Assembly: GCF_000685805.1 (NCBI RefSeq)
Contig: NZ_JMKP01000002.1
Span: 62,001-126,000, forward strand
Reading direction: 5' to 3'
DNA: 64,000 nucleotides
DNA from: Psychrobacter phenylpyruvicus DSM 7000 = NBRC 102152
GTDB lineage: Bacteria > Pseudomonadota > Gammaproteobacteria > Pseudomonadales > Moraxellaceae
Shown: positions 1 through 9,336 of the stretch, one piece after another
Position numbering within the stretch: the stretch's first letter is position 1
Layout: each line of letters starts with the position of its first letter
The notes under the pieces: generated by a model
Databases searched by the model: none
What the model saw: only the letters and a program-made list of their open reading frames with translations
What the model was told of the DNA's origin: nothing
Program-made: the position numbers and the translations under genes

Positions 1-2
1 TG

Positions 3-731
3 CGTACGGTTTATCAGTTGGCTACGGTATATGACAAGCCGTTAACTGGTAAGCAGGGGGTTAGAATGGCCTATGCAGTATTAGGCAGTGCTGATCTTAG
101 CAAGATGCAAGAAAAACAAACGATTTTAGCCGCCCTAGGTGTTGCTAAAGGCTTGGTGGACAGTGCGGATAATAATGGTCTACGCAGTGAATTAACCAAA
201 GGCTTAGGCGTTGTTAATCCAAACGTGCAGTTTTATGCTCAGCAAGTGGATAAGCTAGCAGAGCAGTTTAACTTTGATATGGATAATATTAATCTAAGCT
301 GGATCGGAAGAGTTTTACCTATAGTTTCAGTAGCCACTACAGTTCACTATAACAGTCACTTGATTGATCAGGTTATTGGCGTGGCAAAAGCAACCTTTGG
401 CCCAGAACCTATTGTGGCCAAACAAGCGCTGACTAATGAGACTGGTGAAACTGAAAAACAAGATACCTCGGATAAAAACGATAAGTCTGATGAAAAAGCG
501 GATAAAAATACCGAAAAAAATGAGAGTAATGACGTTAAAGAAAAGGAAGTAAGTGACGAAGTGGCTGATCAGTTCGGCGAAGAGCCTAAGGACCCTACCA
601 AAGGTGCTGAAACTCAAGAGAGCTACGAATTTCACCAAAAAGAGGCTAACTCTTCAGAACAAAAGTCTGAGTCAAAACCTGAAGCCGACTCTAAACAAGA
701 GCAACCTAACCAAGGTAATAAAGACAGCTAA
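3..731 (+). CDS. Hypothetical protein, 5' end cut by window edge
   Basis: The frame is open from the first bases of the window, so the true start probably lies upstream; a TTG at 18 is possible but has no convincing ribosome binding site. The first ~135 residues look like a folded, partly hydrophobic domain (a stretch around IGRVLPIVSVATTV). The last ~100 residues are a low-complexity tail rich in Lys, Glu, Asp, Ser and Asn, probably disordered. I do not recognise the family. The layout is loosely like EcsC or DUF697-type hydrophobic domains, but no motif proves this. No function is assigned. Confidence 0.6.
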   Translation, partial: RTVYQLATVYDKPLTGKQGVRMAYAVLGSADLSKMQEKQTILAALGVAKGLVDSADNNGLRSELTKGLGVVNPNVQFYAQQVDKLAEQFNFDMDNINLSWIGRVLPIVSVATTVHYNSHLIDQVIGVAKATFGPEPIVAKQALTNETGETEKQDTSDKNDKSDEKADKNTEKNESNDVKEKEVSDEVADQFGEEPKDPTKGAETQESYEFHQKEANSSEQKSESKPEADSKQEQPNQGNKDS

Positions 732-1017
732 ATTAGTCTTAACTTAATAGGTTGGATTGTTTTTTAGTAAGTTAACTGGCATTGTACGTGAGGTTGGTAA
801 TCAGTGTGGTGATAAACATTAATTGATTATCGCCTTGCATCATGCTTGATAACTCTGTAAAATTACCGCCTTAACTTCCCGCTGAGGAAGGCTAGAATAG
901 CAGGGGGTTGGTGTTATGTGCTGGAATGATCCAGTGATATGATGGCTAACCACTAATGCGTTTAGTGCCTCAGTTACGTACAGCACAGCTGTATATCGGA
1001 CACAGAGAGAATTTATT
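732..1017. other. Intergenic leader region upstream of L31
   Basis: This 286-bp spacer should carry the L31 promoter and leader. A small hairpin CTGGA-ATGA-TCCAG lies at 921-934 and can be extended imperfectly by the flanking GGTT and AACC. I could not pick out a convincing -35/-10 pair or a Zur-type palindrome. The sequence AGAGAGAA about 7 bases before the ATG at 1018 is the likely ribosome binding site. Confidence 0.35.
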
Positions 1018-1296
1018 ATGCGTAAAGATATCCATCCAGAGTACAAAGAAGTATTATTCCACGACACTAACGCTGACGTGTTCTTCTTAACTCGTTCAAC
1101 AGCTAAAACTAAAGCTACTCGTGAGTATGAAGGTAAAGAATATCCTTACTACCCACTAGATATTTCTAGCGCTTCACATCCTTTCTACACTGGCGAGCAA
1201 CGTAAAACTTCTAACGAAGGTCGTGTTGCAAGCTTCAACAAACGCTTTGGCGCGTTTGGTGGCCGTAGCAAGGCTAAGAAAACTGACGCTGAATAA
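1018..1296 (+). CDS. rpmE2: 50S ribosomal protein L31 type B
   Basis: Component of the large ribosomal subunit that helps bridge to the small subunit. The 92-residue protein starts [20 protein letters not shown] and contains [12 protein letters not shown] and [10 protein letters not shown], which are typical of type B L31 (YkgM-like). No cysteines are present, so it lacks the zinc-binding Cys of type A L31. In many bacteria type B replaces type A when zinc is scarce. No Zur box is visible here, so it may simply be the standing L31. It is monocistronic and is followed by a strong terminator at 1347-1385. Confidence 0.96.
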   Translation: MRKDIHPEYKEVLFHDTNADVFFLTRSTAKTKATREYEGKEYPYYPLDISSASHPFYTGEQRKTSNEGRVASFNKRFGAFGGRSKAKKTDAE

Positions 1297-1346
1297 TTTC
1301 TTTGATTATTTTGCTTTAAGTATTCCGCTTTAAGTTTAAGCAAAAA

Positions 1347-1385
1347 AACCACCGCACTCTTTACATGAGTTGCGGTGGTTTTTTT
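1347..1385 (+). terminator. Rho-independent terminator of L31
   Basis: A 10-bp perfect stem (AACCACCGCA / TGCGGTGGTT, 1347-1356 and 1371-1380) is followed by a T-run. It lies 50 bases after the L31 stop codon. Confidence 0.9.
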
Positions 1386-1400
1386 ATGGCTAAAATATAT

Positions 1401-1436
1401 AAAAAAACACCAGTTAAATTAAACTGGTGTTTTTTA
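1401..1436 (-). terminator. Terminator of murJ, possibly bidirectional
   Basis: The stem AACACCAGTT / AACTGGTGTT (1406-1431) has seven A on its left (a U-run for minus-strand transcripts) and a T-run on its right. It lies just past the murJ stop on the minus strand and could also back up the L31 terminator. Confidence 0.8.
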
Positions 1437-1459
1437 TTATGGCAGTAGTATCGTGTTGA

Positions 1460-3010
1460 TTAGCCGTGTTTTAGCTGACGAGGACGGAAGCCTGATGCCA
1501 GTAATACCACGGCGTATACGATTGCGCCCGCAGCACAGATTAGCAGTAAAGCAAAGACGCGATGCCACTGAGTATCATGGGTCGGGAAGTAAGGAAGCAT
1601 CATATATAACGCCGCGACCATGACTGCGCTAGATATACCAAATTGAGCGAATAGTTTTTTCCACTGCGGACCAAAGCGGAATAAGTCACGCTTGTGCAAT
1701 AGGTAATATAATAACCCAGCGTTAACGAATGAAGCAGCAGTGGTTGCAAGAGCTAACCCACCATGTAGTGGTAGCTTAAAGTAGTAAAAAACACCCACAA
1801 AGATTAAGCTAAATACCATGTTGGCTATGACGGTAATAATACCTATTTTAACCGGGGTTTTGGTATCTTGGCGGGCAAAGAAGGCAGGAGCAAAAATCTT
1901 AATCAGCATAAAGCCCAAAATACCACCAGCCATACAACGTAGCGCAAAGCCACTCATGTTAGCGTCTTGAAGTGCGAACTCTCCACGCATAAACAAAGTC
2001 TGCATTAACACATCAGATAGCACAAATAGCGCACAAGCAGCGGGTATTCCCACAACAATAATCAATCTTGCCGCCCAGTCTAAAGTCTTGCGGAAGCTGA
2101 TATCATCTTTTTTGGCCTCACTGGTCGATAGGCTAGGTAAGATGACGGTCCCGATTGCCACCCCAATTAAACCTAAAGGCAGTTCAGTTAAGCGCTCGGC
2201 TGCATATAACCAAGATACCGAGCCGGTCATCATTAATGAGGCCAAGACGGTATTTAGCAGCAAGTTAATCTGCGTCACTGATACCCCAAAAATTGCGGGT
2301 AACATCAGCTTTAGAATACGGCGTACCCCTTCGTGCTGAAAATCAATCTTCGGCTTAACCAGCAGTTTTTGCATATATAATTGGGGCAGCTGAATAAAGA
2401 ACTGTAATAGACCTGCTATAGCAACGGCGTAACCCAGTGCCATAATAGGTTTATCAAACATAGGCGCAAAAACTAAAGCCCCAGCAATCATACTTAGGTT
2501 AAGCAGAACAGGAGCTACTGCAGGGGCGGCAAAACGACCATAACTTTGTAAAATACTGCCGGCAAAAGCAGTCATAGAGATGAATAGTAAGTAGGGGAAG
2601 GTTAACCGCAGCAGCTCAGTTGCTGTGTTAAACTTCTCAGGATCATCTGCAAATCCTGGTGCAAATAAGGTAATGACCCAAGGGGATGCTAACATAACCA
2701 CAACCGTTAGCATCGATAAGATCATTAGCAGGGCACCTGAAGTGCGGCTAATTAAAATCTGTACTTCTTGCAGGGTAAAGCGCTCTTTGTACTCAGACAA
2801 GACAGGAACGAATGCTTGGCTAAAGGCCCCCTCAGCAAATAGGCGACGTAAGAAATTGGGGATCTTGAAGGCGACTAGGAAAGCATCCATCAGACCACCG
2901 GCACCAAACACACCCATCAACACCATATCACGCACAAGGCCTAATATACGTGAGAGCATGGTCATTGAGCTGACAATCATAGTTGAGCGAAACAGTTTAC
3001 TTTTTGCCAT
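1460..3010 (-). CDS. murJ: Lipid II flippase MurJ (MviN)
   Basis: Integral inner-membrane flippase of the MOP superfamily that moves the lipid-linked peptidoglycan precursor to the periplasmic face. The protein has 516 residues, the usual family length, and is hydrophobic throughout with about 14 predicted membrane segments. The N-terminus MAKSKLFRSTMIVSSMTMLS and following SRILGLVRDMVLMGVFGAG are classic MviN signatures, as is FLRRLFAEGAFSQAFVPVL. It is transcribed alone on the minus strand and ends in a terminator at 1401-1436. The neighbouring lyase gene is divergent; ampD lies beyond it. Confidence 0.97.
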   Translation of the reverse strand: MAKSKLFRSTMIVSSMTMLSRILGLVRDMVLMGVFGAGGLMDAFLVAFKIPNFLRRLFAEGAFSQAFVPVLSEYKERFTLQEVQILISRTSGALLMILSMLTVVVMLASPWVITLFAPGFADDPEKFNTATELLRLTFPYLLFISMTAFAGSILQSYGRFAAPAVAPVLLNLSMIAGALVFAPMFDKPIMALGYAVAIAGLLQFFIQLPQLYMQKLLVKPKIDFQHEGVRRILKLMLPAIFGVSVTQINLLLNTVLASLMMTGSVSWLYAAERLTELPLGLIGVAIGTVILPSLSTSEAKKDDISFRKTLDWAARLIIVVGIPAACALFVLSDVLMQTLFMRGEFALQDANMSGFALRCMAGGILGFMLIKIFAPAFFARQDTKTPVKIGIITVIANMVFSLIFVGVFYYFKLPLHGGLALATTAASFVNAGLLYYLLHKRDLFRFGPQWKKLFAQFGISSAVMVAALYMMLPYFPTHDTQWHRVFALLLICAAGAIVYAVVLLASGFRPRQLKHG

Positions 3011-3224
3011 GTAATCTCAATACCTGTGTATATTAAAATATTTTTAATGTGGTTTTTAAGGTTTCAAAAAAAACTGGCAAATTATAGCATTATCTAGATA
3101 AGATAACGGGACTGGCCAGTGAAATTGTGATGGAAAGTAGCACTTATTAGATGAATTGATAACCTGTATAAACAAGACTTAAGATACACTAAGTGCGAAT
3201 GGCTTAATTATAAAGGAATGGGTA

Positions 3225-4160
3225 ATGAGTGAGACGATCCCCTCAATAGTGACCGATAGACAAGATAAGACTTCTCTACTCCAGCCGAAGAGGCTGTGGG
3301 TGATGCCCCGTAGTTGGCTTTTTGTTCCCGCTACTAGACCAGAGCGCTTTGATAAAGCGGTTAATAGCGGGGCTGATGCCGTCATTATTGATTTAGAGGA
3401 TGCGGTGGAGTCAGCAGCTAAGCCTGAAGCCCGAGAGCATATCGCACAGTATATTGCACGGTATAATAGGGTTAAGTCAGACCTTTGTGTTCAAGATGCA
3501 AAAGCAAAAGCAAGGGCTAGTGGTTTATGGCTGCGACTAAATAATGATGTGCATCTAGCTGAAGACGTGGCGTTGTGTGAGTCAGTGGCTGCTTATGATG
3601 TCATTCAAGGGATGTTATTGCCCAAAGTAACTGAGGCCTCACAAGTTGAGTCTGTATTTCAATCCTTAGGGCTGCCGGTAGTGGCTCAGATAGAGTCCGC
3701 TCTAGGGGTAAGTCGGTTAGACAGTATTGCCCAAAGTGAAGGGTTAATGGCGCTTAGTTATGGGCGGTTGGACATCAGTAATGAGCTTGATTTGACTGCA
3801 GGCTCAAAAGCGGAGCAAGATTTTTTTATACAACTGCGGATTCAGATGCGATTGATAAGTAAGATTTATAATCTTTCAGCGCCGATAGAAAGTATTTTTG
3901 CTGACTTTAAAAATACAGCCGCAATGGAAGCGACCGCAGGCTATGCCTCTGATTTGGGGTTTTCGGGGATGCTATGTATTCATCCACTTCAGGTAAATAT
4001 TGCCAACCGTGGTTTTAAAGCCAGTGAAAGTCAGCTGGCTTTTGCCACAAAAGTGATCGAGCATTATCAACAAACCGGTGACAGTATTTTTGCCATTGAT
4101 GGGGTGATGATCGATTTGCCAGTTATCTTGCAGTGTCAAAGACTATTGCAGCAAGCTTAA
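3225..4160 (+). CDS. HpcH/HpaI aldolase/citrate lyase (CitE-like) family protein
   Basis: A 311-residue TIM-barrel lyase of the CitE-like family, which cleaves or forms acyl-CoA esters such as malyl-CoA or citryl-CoA with a divalent metal. Family signatures are RSWLFVPATRPERFDKA (~29-45), DAVIIDLEDAV with its acidic metal-site residues (~50-60), KVTEA, the Glu in VAQIESALGV, and a YGRLDIS segment that replaces the usual GxxDL. GFSGMLCIHPLQV matches the C-terminal signature. AAGGAATGGGTA before the ATG supports this start. The exact substrate is unknown; no pathway partner sits nearby. It converges on ampD with only 36 bp between. Confidence 0.85.
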   Translation: MSETIPSIVTDRQDKTSLLQPKRLWVMPRSWLFVPATRPERFDKAVNSGADAVIIDLEDAVESAAKPEAREHIAQYIARYNRVKSDLCVQDAKAKARASGLWLRLNNDVHLAEDVALCESVAAYDVIQGMLLPKVTEASQVESVFQSLGLPVVAQIESALGVSRLDSIAQSEGLMALSYGRLDISNELDLTAGSKAEQDFFIQLRIQMRLISKIYNLSAPIESIFADFKNTAAMEATAGYASDLGFSGMLCIHPLQVNIANRGFKASESQLAFATKVIEHYQQTGDSIFAIDGVMIDLPVILQCQRLLQQA

Positions 4161-4196
4161 AGCCACCTGATTAATCTACCAAGCGCGGGGATAGTC

Positions 4197-4820
4197 TTAG
4201 TTTGTTAGACTAATTTGGCTTACTAAGTCACGTAACTTATCCCATTCAAAGAAGTCACCGGGATCTGTTTTTCGTCCTGGAGCAATATCGCTATGTCCAG
4301 TTAAATGGCGACGTGTCTTGGGATACGCTTGATAAATAGCAGCCACCGCACTCGCCAAGGCGGCATATTGCTGCTCAGTGAAGGACTGATGGTCGGAGCC
4401 TTCGAGCTCAATTCCGATACTATAGTCATTGCATTCAGGCTTGCCAAGATAACTTGATCGACCTGCATGCCAAGCTCTATCTTCAAAGTTCACTAACTGA
4501 GTGATCTCACCACTACGTTCAATAAATAGGTGAGCGGATACCTCCATGCCTTCAATAGTTTTGAAATAGGGATGCGCCTCCCAGTCCAAGGTATTGGTAA
4601 AAAAGGCTTTGACATAATGCAGCCCATTGGCATCTGTCATTTCGAACTCATCAGGAGGCAAGCTGATATTGTGAATCACGATAGCACTAATATCAGTATC
4701 TTCTGGACGATCATTGAAGTTAGGGGAGGCCAGCCAAGTGGCTTGGGTTAAGCGCCCTGATTGTATACTTAATGGTTCAGGATTGGGGGCTGGTTTAGAT
4801 TTGAAAAGTGTTTTTTTCAT
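4197..4820 (-). CDS. ampD: 1,6-anhydro-N-acetylmuramyl-L-alanine amidase AmpD
   Basis: Cytoplasmic zinc amidase that strips the stem peptide from anhydro-muropeptides during cell-wall recycling; loss of AmpD in relatives raises beta-lactamase expression. The 207-residue protein has no signal peptide. Zinc ligands are visible: His in AIVIHNISLPP and His and Asp in TGHSDIAPGRKTDPGDFFEW. GIELEGSD and WHAGRSSYLG are further AmpD-type signatures that separate it from outer-membrane AmiD. The family member amiD is at 51502-52377, so the window encodes both cytoplasmic and envelope amidases. Confidence 0.95.
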   Translation of the reverse strand: MKKTLFKSKPAPNPEPLSIQSGRLTQATWLASPNFNDRPEDTDISAIVIHNISLPPDEFEMTDANGLHYVKAFFTNTLDWEAHPYFKTIEGMEVSAHLFIERSGEITQLVNFEDRAWHAGRSSYLGKPECNDYSIGIELEGSDHQSFTEQQYAALASAVAAIYQAYPKTRRHLTGHSDIAPGRKTDPGDFFEWDKLRDLVSQISLTN

Positions 4821-5013
4821 AAGTCATTACTTTATCAAAAAAATGGAACAGCTATAGAGGCTGTTATAAATGGTATTAGGCTGTTTAATAGGTATCAAGC
4901 AGTTTAATATATGTCGTGACAATGGCTTTAAATGAGGGGCGTGGTATCATAAAGTTACTAGGCGACATTGGCTTGAGCCTGTTCATTATACGCAATTAAT
5001 AATAGGGTAAATC

Positions 5014-7038
5014 ATGTTATCTGACAAATCTGCTGTGATCCCAAAAAAAGCCTGTTATGGCTTGAGAAAGACGGCCAGTCATTTGGCCGTGGCTAGCGTC
5101 TTAGCTAGCTTAGGCTTAGGGGTATCTGCTTATGCTCAAGCGCCTAAAGCTGCACAGAATATAGACACTAACAGTAGCGCTCTTCAATCAAAGGCTAGTG
5201 CTAATACAGAGGTGTCGGCCAACTCTGATCAGGCTCAATTAAAACAGCAACTGATCGCCTTGGCAGCACAAAAACAACTGGCCACACACCCTAGTTGGCT
5301 ACGGCTGCATTATTATCAACAAACAGATCATAAGCAAGACAAACAGGGTCAAAGCAAATCATCGGCCTATAAAAGTAAAATTACCAATCCAGATTTCTTT
5401 ATTAGTAAGGAGGGGAGGAGCAATCCTCAAGCAGAGTTAGAGGCTTTTATCACGGCCACAATTGAGCAAGGTAAAGATGGTGATGACAGTGTGGCCTGCC
5501 GTTTTCCAGCCCGCACTTATTGGTTAAAGCAACAGCTAGGTTTAGAGCAAGTTGACTCAGATTGTCCTGATTTTGACACTTGGCTCCAAAAGCTTGATCC
5601 TAAAAAGTTGTCAGTAGTTTTCGCTGAAGAATATCCTGATCGACCTGTGTCAGCCTTTGGTCATACCCTAATGTTGATTGATTCGGCAGCAAGCCTTGCT
5701 GACCCCAAGGCCATTGATAAGGCTCATGCCCTTAATGACACTGTGGCTGGCAACCCAGATGACTCTTTTATTATGTATGCTGTTAATTCTGCATTTGGTG
5801 GCTACCCCAACGATATTACTATTGAGCCTTATCCACAGAAGTTGGCAGATTATCTACAACAAGACAACCGAGATGTTTGGACTTATGAGCTGAAGCTAAC
5901 CGGTGCTGAAGTTGAGCAAATTATGCGTCATGTGTATGAGACCAAAGACTTAGAGTTGCCTTATTACTTTACGCTTGATAATTGTGCCTCGGAGATATTG
6001 CGTTATATTGATGTGGTGCGTCCTGAAGGTAACTTGCTCGATGAGTTTACATTCGCCGTGGTGCCCTCAGATGTGATTCGTCTGTTACAAAAAGAAGGCT
6101 TAATTAATCAACAGAATTATTTCCCTGCTGATGCCACTTTAGCCCAGGCTAAGCTAAATAATCCGCAACTGACGGACTTACCTAGTAGTAGTATTGATGC
6201 CAACCATCAATTGGTTCCCACTCAATTAACTCCAGTTGATAACAACCCCCTGAATGCTCATTCATTGCAGCGTATTATGGTGGGTGCAGGCGCGCAAGAT
6301 GACACTGGCTATTTGAGCTTGGCTTATCGTGGGGGCTTTAATGGCCCATTAGATCGTCCCAGTGGCTATCCGCAGAACTTCCATCTAGAGGCAGGGGTCG
6401 TTGAAATAAGAGCTTATGGCGATGATGAAAAAGACAAAGGCAACCACAATCGACTTGAACTTCAAGAGTTGACCATACTCCGAGGACGTTCATTTAATCC
6501 CATAAATACCGCACGAAAAGGCGATTCGTTATTATCGAGTTGGGGAGTTAACTTACAGGCCATTCAAGTCAAAGACGGTTCACAGATGAACAATGATGCT
6601 CGTAATTCAGATCCAGACAGTAGCCACTTGGTAGGTAGCTTTGGCTATGAAAAAGGGATCTCAGCTGCTTTTGGCAGTCCTGAAGCAGGCTCAGGCCAGC
6701 TACCACCACATCTATGCTACGCTCTTGGTAATGGCCTGGCACAAGTAGGCAAGGGGCTAAGTAAGGGTTACCGAGTCGGTGCTGGCGTGAATTTAGGGTG
6801 TCGTTATCAGTTGAACCGTAACGCTCGATTAATAGGGGAGGTCCAAGTGCCTTATTGGTATCACGGCAGCTCCGCTAATGACCAACTAAAATCCAGCTAT
6901 TGGCAACCAGTCTTGAGTTTGGGCGCTCAATATGACTTAGATAAAAACAAAGCCATTCGGATAAAGGGCAGTTATCAGCTTCAAGATCAAATTAATGGTC
7001 GTGAAGATGTGCAGCTGGCCTATGTGACCTACTTTTAG
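5014..7038 (+). CDS. Secreted DUF4105 (Lnb N-terminal-like) domain protein
   Basis: A 674-residue exported protein with a signal peptide (residues ~1-42, ending ASLGLGVSAYAQA). A Gln/Ser/Lys-rich linker follows, then a DUF4105/Lnb N-terminal-type domain. Its signatures are KLSVVFAEEYPDRPVSAFGH (~195), the following TLMLID, a catalytic-like Cys in DNCASEIL and the aligned His. The C-terminal part (~420-674) is rich in alternating strands and may be an outer-membrane-associated beta domain (DUF7840-like). The family relates to lipoprotein and peptidoglycan-linked hydrolases, but activity is unproved. An AGGG element lies 8-11 bases before the ATG. The next gene, an alpha/beta hydrolase, is co-oriented about 100 bp away. 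Confidence 0.8.
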   Translation: MLSDKSAVIPKKACYGLRKTASHLAVASVLASLGLGVSAYAQAPKAAQNIDTNSSALQSKASANTEVSANSDQAQLKQQLIALAAQKQLATHPSWLRLHYYQQTDHKQDKQGQSKSSAYKSKITNPDFFISKEGRSNPQAELEAFITATIEQGKDGDDSVACRFPARTYWLKQQLGLEQVDSDCPDFDTWLQKLDPKKLSVVFAEEYPDRPVSAFGHTLMLIDSAASLADPKAIDKAHALNDTVAGNPDDSFIMYAVNSAFGGYPNDITIEPYPQKLADYLQQDNRDVWTYELKLTGAEVEQIMRHVYETKDLELPYYFTLDNCASEILRYIDVVRPEGNLLDEFTFAVVPSDVIRLLQKEGLINQQNYFPADATLAQAKLNNPQLTDLPSSSIDANHQLVPTQLTPVDNNPLNAHSLQRIMVGAGAQDDTGYLSLAYRGGFNGPLDRPSGYPQNFHLEAGVVEIRAYGDDEKDKGNHNRLELQELTILRGRSFNPINTARKGDSLLSSWGVNLQAIQVKDGSQMNNDARNSDPDSSHLVGSFGYEKGISAAFGSPEAGSGQLPPHLCYALGNGLAQVGKGLSKGYRVGAGVNLGCRYQLNRNARLIGEVQVPYWYHGSSANDQLKSSYWQPVLSLGAQYDLDKNKAIRIKGSYQLQDQINGREDVQLAYVTYF

Positions 7039-7140
7039 TGCGACGCCTCTATTCTAGGCATTCTTTTGTTTATTTTTTTAAAGGTAGGCATAGACTGTGA
7101 CACGTAGTAGTATGGGTCTACCCATATGGAAGTGACTACT

Positions 7141-8427
7141 ATGACCCAAACTACTGCCTCTGATTGTAAAGCTAAGAGTAATAATGAACCGCTAGTTTCA
7201 GAGACTCTTTCTGTCTATGATTTCTTGGCTGGGATAAGTCAGCTCAGCATAATTGGGGTGATAGAGACCACCGCCATTGTCGAGGCAATACACCGCGAAG
7301 TTGTCCTGCGTCCGATCGGACTGTTAAACCATAAATATGATCGCGTTTGGCGTCATAGTATTAGCAGTAGAGTCTATGGCATGGTCAGAGGCATCACCTT
7401 ATTGGTTGGCCACGGCTTGGCTTTTGCTATGCATAAGTCCAAACATTTTCTGGGTCCTAAAAGCGCGCAGCCTTTGCCAAACAAATTACATCAAGTAGTT
7501 GATGTTCTTAACGGTGTTATGGGCGATCACTTAGAGAGCAAACAAAACCCGCTTGCCTTGCCAATGATGCTTTATAACAGTGAAGGCAGACCCATAGCCA
7601 AATCAAACCAGGCGAGCCAACCGCGAGGTTTGTCAGGAAAAGTGGTTATTGTTCTACATGGTCTATGCATGGGTTATATCAATTGGCAACCGACTAATGA
7701 GCAGGGTCTAGGTCAGAGAATTGTAAAAGCACTACCTGATACTAGCGTGCTTTATCTTAATTATAATACCGGAAGACGCATCTCAACCAATGGTCGTGAA
7801 TTGTCAGCTTTATTACAGCAATTAAACGCTGCCCATCCAGACATTAGTGAAATTACTTTAATCGGTCATAGTATGGGCGGCTTGGTATCGCGTAGTGCGC
7901 TTTATTATGGAGAACAAGCCCAACAGCAGTGGGTAAAAAAAACCAAAAAGCTAATCACTTTGGGCGCACCACATCATGGTGCGGTACTTGAGCGCATTGG
8001 CAACACTGTTCAGCAAACCATTAGTAAGCTGCCTTTTGCAGGCTCACTGGGTAAGCTCGGTGATATACGCAGTACTGGTATTATAGATTTGCGTCATGGC
8101 AGTATCCGTGATGAAGATTGGCAATCGCTTGCAACACGCAGTGTGTTGCCAGACAGTGAGCGTCACTTCACCCCTTTACCTGAGCATATAGCAGCATATT
8201 TTTTGGCTGCAAGTTTGAGTGAAGAAGGAGATAACTCTAAAGTAAATTATATGCTAGGAGATGGACTGGTTAATATCCATTCGGCTTTAGGTGAGCATAT
8301 AGGGGATCATAGCTTGGATGTGCCCAAATCGCGTAAGGTTGTGGTCTATGGTATTGGCCATCTGGCTTTGCTTAGCGATAAACGGGTTTTAGATCAAACG
8401 ATCAAGTGGCTACAAGAAGAGCTGTAA
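7141..8427 (+). CDS. Alpha/beta hydrolase (PGAP1/lipase-like)
   Basis: A 428-residue serine hydrolase. The nucleophile elbow GHSMGG is in ITLIGHSMGGLVSRSALYYG (~240), the oxyanion-loop HG is in VIVLHGLCMGYINWQP, and a late His occurs in YGIGHLALLSD near the C-terminus. An N-terminal ~170-residue extension precedes the hydrolase core and may form a lid or helical bundle. No clear signal peptide is seen. I prefer ATG 7141 because GGAAG lies upstream of it; ATG 7126, 15 bases earlier, has no ribosome binding site. The substrate is likely a lipid ester, inferred from family resemblance only. Confidence 0.8.
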   Translation: MTQTTASDCKAKSNNEPLVSETLSVYDFLAGISQLSIIGVIETTAIVEAIHREVVLRPIGLLNHKYDRVWRHSISSRVYGMVRGITLLVGHGLAFAMHKSKHFLGPKSAQPLPNKLHQVVDVLNGVMGDHLESKQNPLALPMMLYNSEGRPIAKSNQASQPRGLSGKVVIVLHGLCMGYINWQPTNEQGLGQRIVKALPDTSVLYLNYNTGRRISTNGRELSALLQQLNAAHPDISEITLIGHSMGGLVSRSALYYGEQAQQQWVKKTKKLITLGAPHHGAVLERIGNTVQQTISKLPFAGSLGKLGDIRSTGIIDLRHGSIRDEDWQSLATRSVLPDSERHFTPLPEHIAAYFLAASLSEEGDNSKVNYMLGDGLVNIHSALGEHIGDHSLDVPKSRKVVVYGIGHLALLSDKRVLDQTIKWLQEEL

Positions 8428-8464
8428 AGTTAATAGACTCAATACTATATACAATAGATAGATA

Positions 8465-9271
8465 TTAAGGGACACTGACGGCTACATCTAATAAGTGTTC
8501 ACCAGCTCTATTGATATTTGTCGCATCATCTTTTATATCAATTTTGGTACCCACCGCTACCCAACAAAACTGCTTATTATATTGTCTGTCGGTGAAAAAC
8601 TGACCCTGCTCCCCTGCATTTGAGTGATAAAAAGTAATATCGGCTTTAATAAAGCTATTACCATTTCGAATCTCAGCGTTTTTGATAATAGCCAAGTCAT
8701 TACCAGTAGTGATGGCAGTGGCTAGCTTTGGCCCACTGCTACTGGAATAGGCGTTATTTGCTTGAAATATACTTGGATTACTACGTAAGTAGTTTCTAAT
8801 AACATCATATTGTGAGGCACCTGTACACCTATCTGAAGTGCCTGGTGCGTTCACTCTGGTATAAAAGTTGAATAAAGCAGATTTATTATTCAAGCCACCC
8901 CCATTAGGAAAGTTAATTTTGGCTATGACTGGATTAAGATTCAACGGCGTTATACCTGGGCCTATTAAATTAATGGATCCTACTAATGGGCTTTTTTGTA
9001 TTGCAGAGCCCATGGAAATTACTTTGTTTCCCCCTGGCAGCAACGAATTTGGTTGCAGGTTATATTGTAACTGACTAGGGGTAAAACCCTCTTGCTTACA
9101 GAAATAGATTGTCTTTCCATCTTGATCGTTAGTGGTATTAAGCCGTTCCACTTGGTTAGTAAAATAAACAGCAGGGCAAGCTAAGGCCTGTCCTGCTGTT
9201 AAACTGCAGAAAGACAGCAAAGCAGCTTTGACTAATAAATTATAACTGTGGTTGATTTTAAATATATTCAT
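8465..9271 (-). CDS. Fimbrial tip/minor subunit-like protein, paralogue 2
   Basis: Last gene of the fimbrial locus; 268 residues with a signal peptide (cleavage near AGQALA-CPAVYF). It is clearly paralogous to the gene just upstream (9337-10134). Shared blocks are LPGGxxVISMGS, LFNFYT, QYDxxxNYLRxNPxIF, ADITxYH and CWxxxGxxxDxK, with cysteines at matching positions that could form two disulfides. I chose ATG 9271, with GAGAG just before it, over an in-frame GTG at 9289. A tip or adhesin role is inferred from its position after the usher, as with CooD/CfaE in class 5 fimbriae. The protein is shorter than CfaE (~360 residues). Confidence 0.65.
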   Translation of the reverse strand: MNIFKINHSYNLLVKAALLSFCSLTAGQALACPAVYFTNQVERLNTTNDQDGKTIYFCKQEGFTPSQLQYNLQPNSLLPGGNKVISMGSAIQKSPLVGSINLIGPGITPLNLNPVIAKINFPNGGGLNNKSALFNFYTRVNAPGTSDRCTGASQYDVIRNYLRSNPSIFQANNAYSSSSGPKLATAITTGNDLAIIKNAEIRNGNSFIKADITFYHSNAGEQGQFFTDRQYNKQFCWVAVGTKIDIKDDATNINRAGEHLLDVAVSVP

Positions 9272-9336
9272 AAGTCTCTCATAAGCCACTGATTAATATT
9301 ATCGCTATAAAAAGGATTTTCTAATCAGACGGTGTT

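Noticed and set aside
327-638. 103-codon hydrophobic minus-strand frame
   Set aside because: It is the Phe/Ile-rich antisense of the Lys/Glu/Asn-rich tail of the first gene; no start signal.
732-1017. Zur operator upstream of L31
   Set aside because: No palindrome resembling the gammaproteobacterial Zur consensus could be found.
2625-3014. 129-codon plus-strand frame over murJ
   Set aside because: Antisense to the well-supported murJ; basic, low-information sequence.
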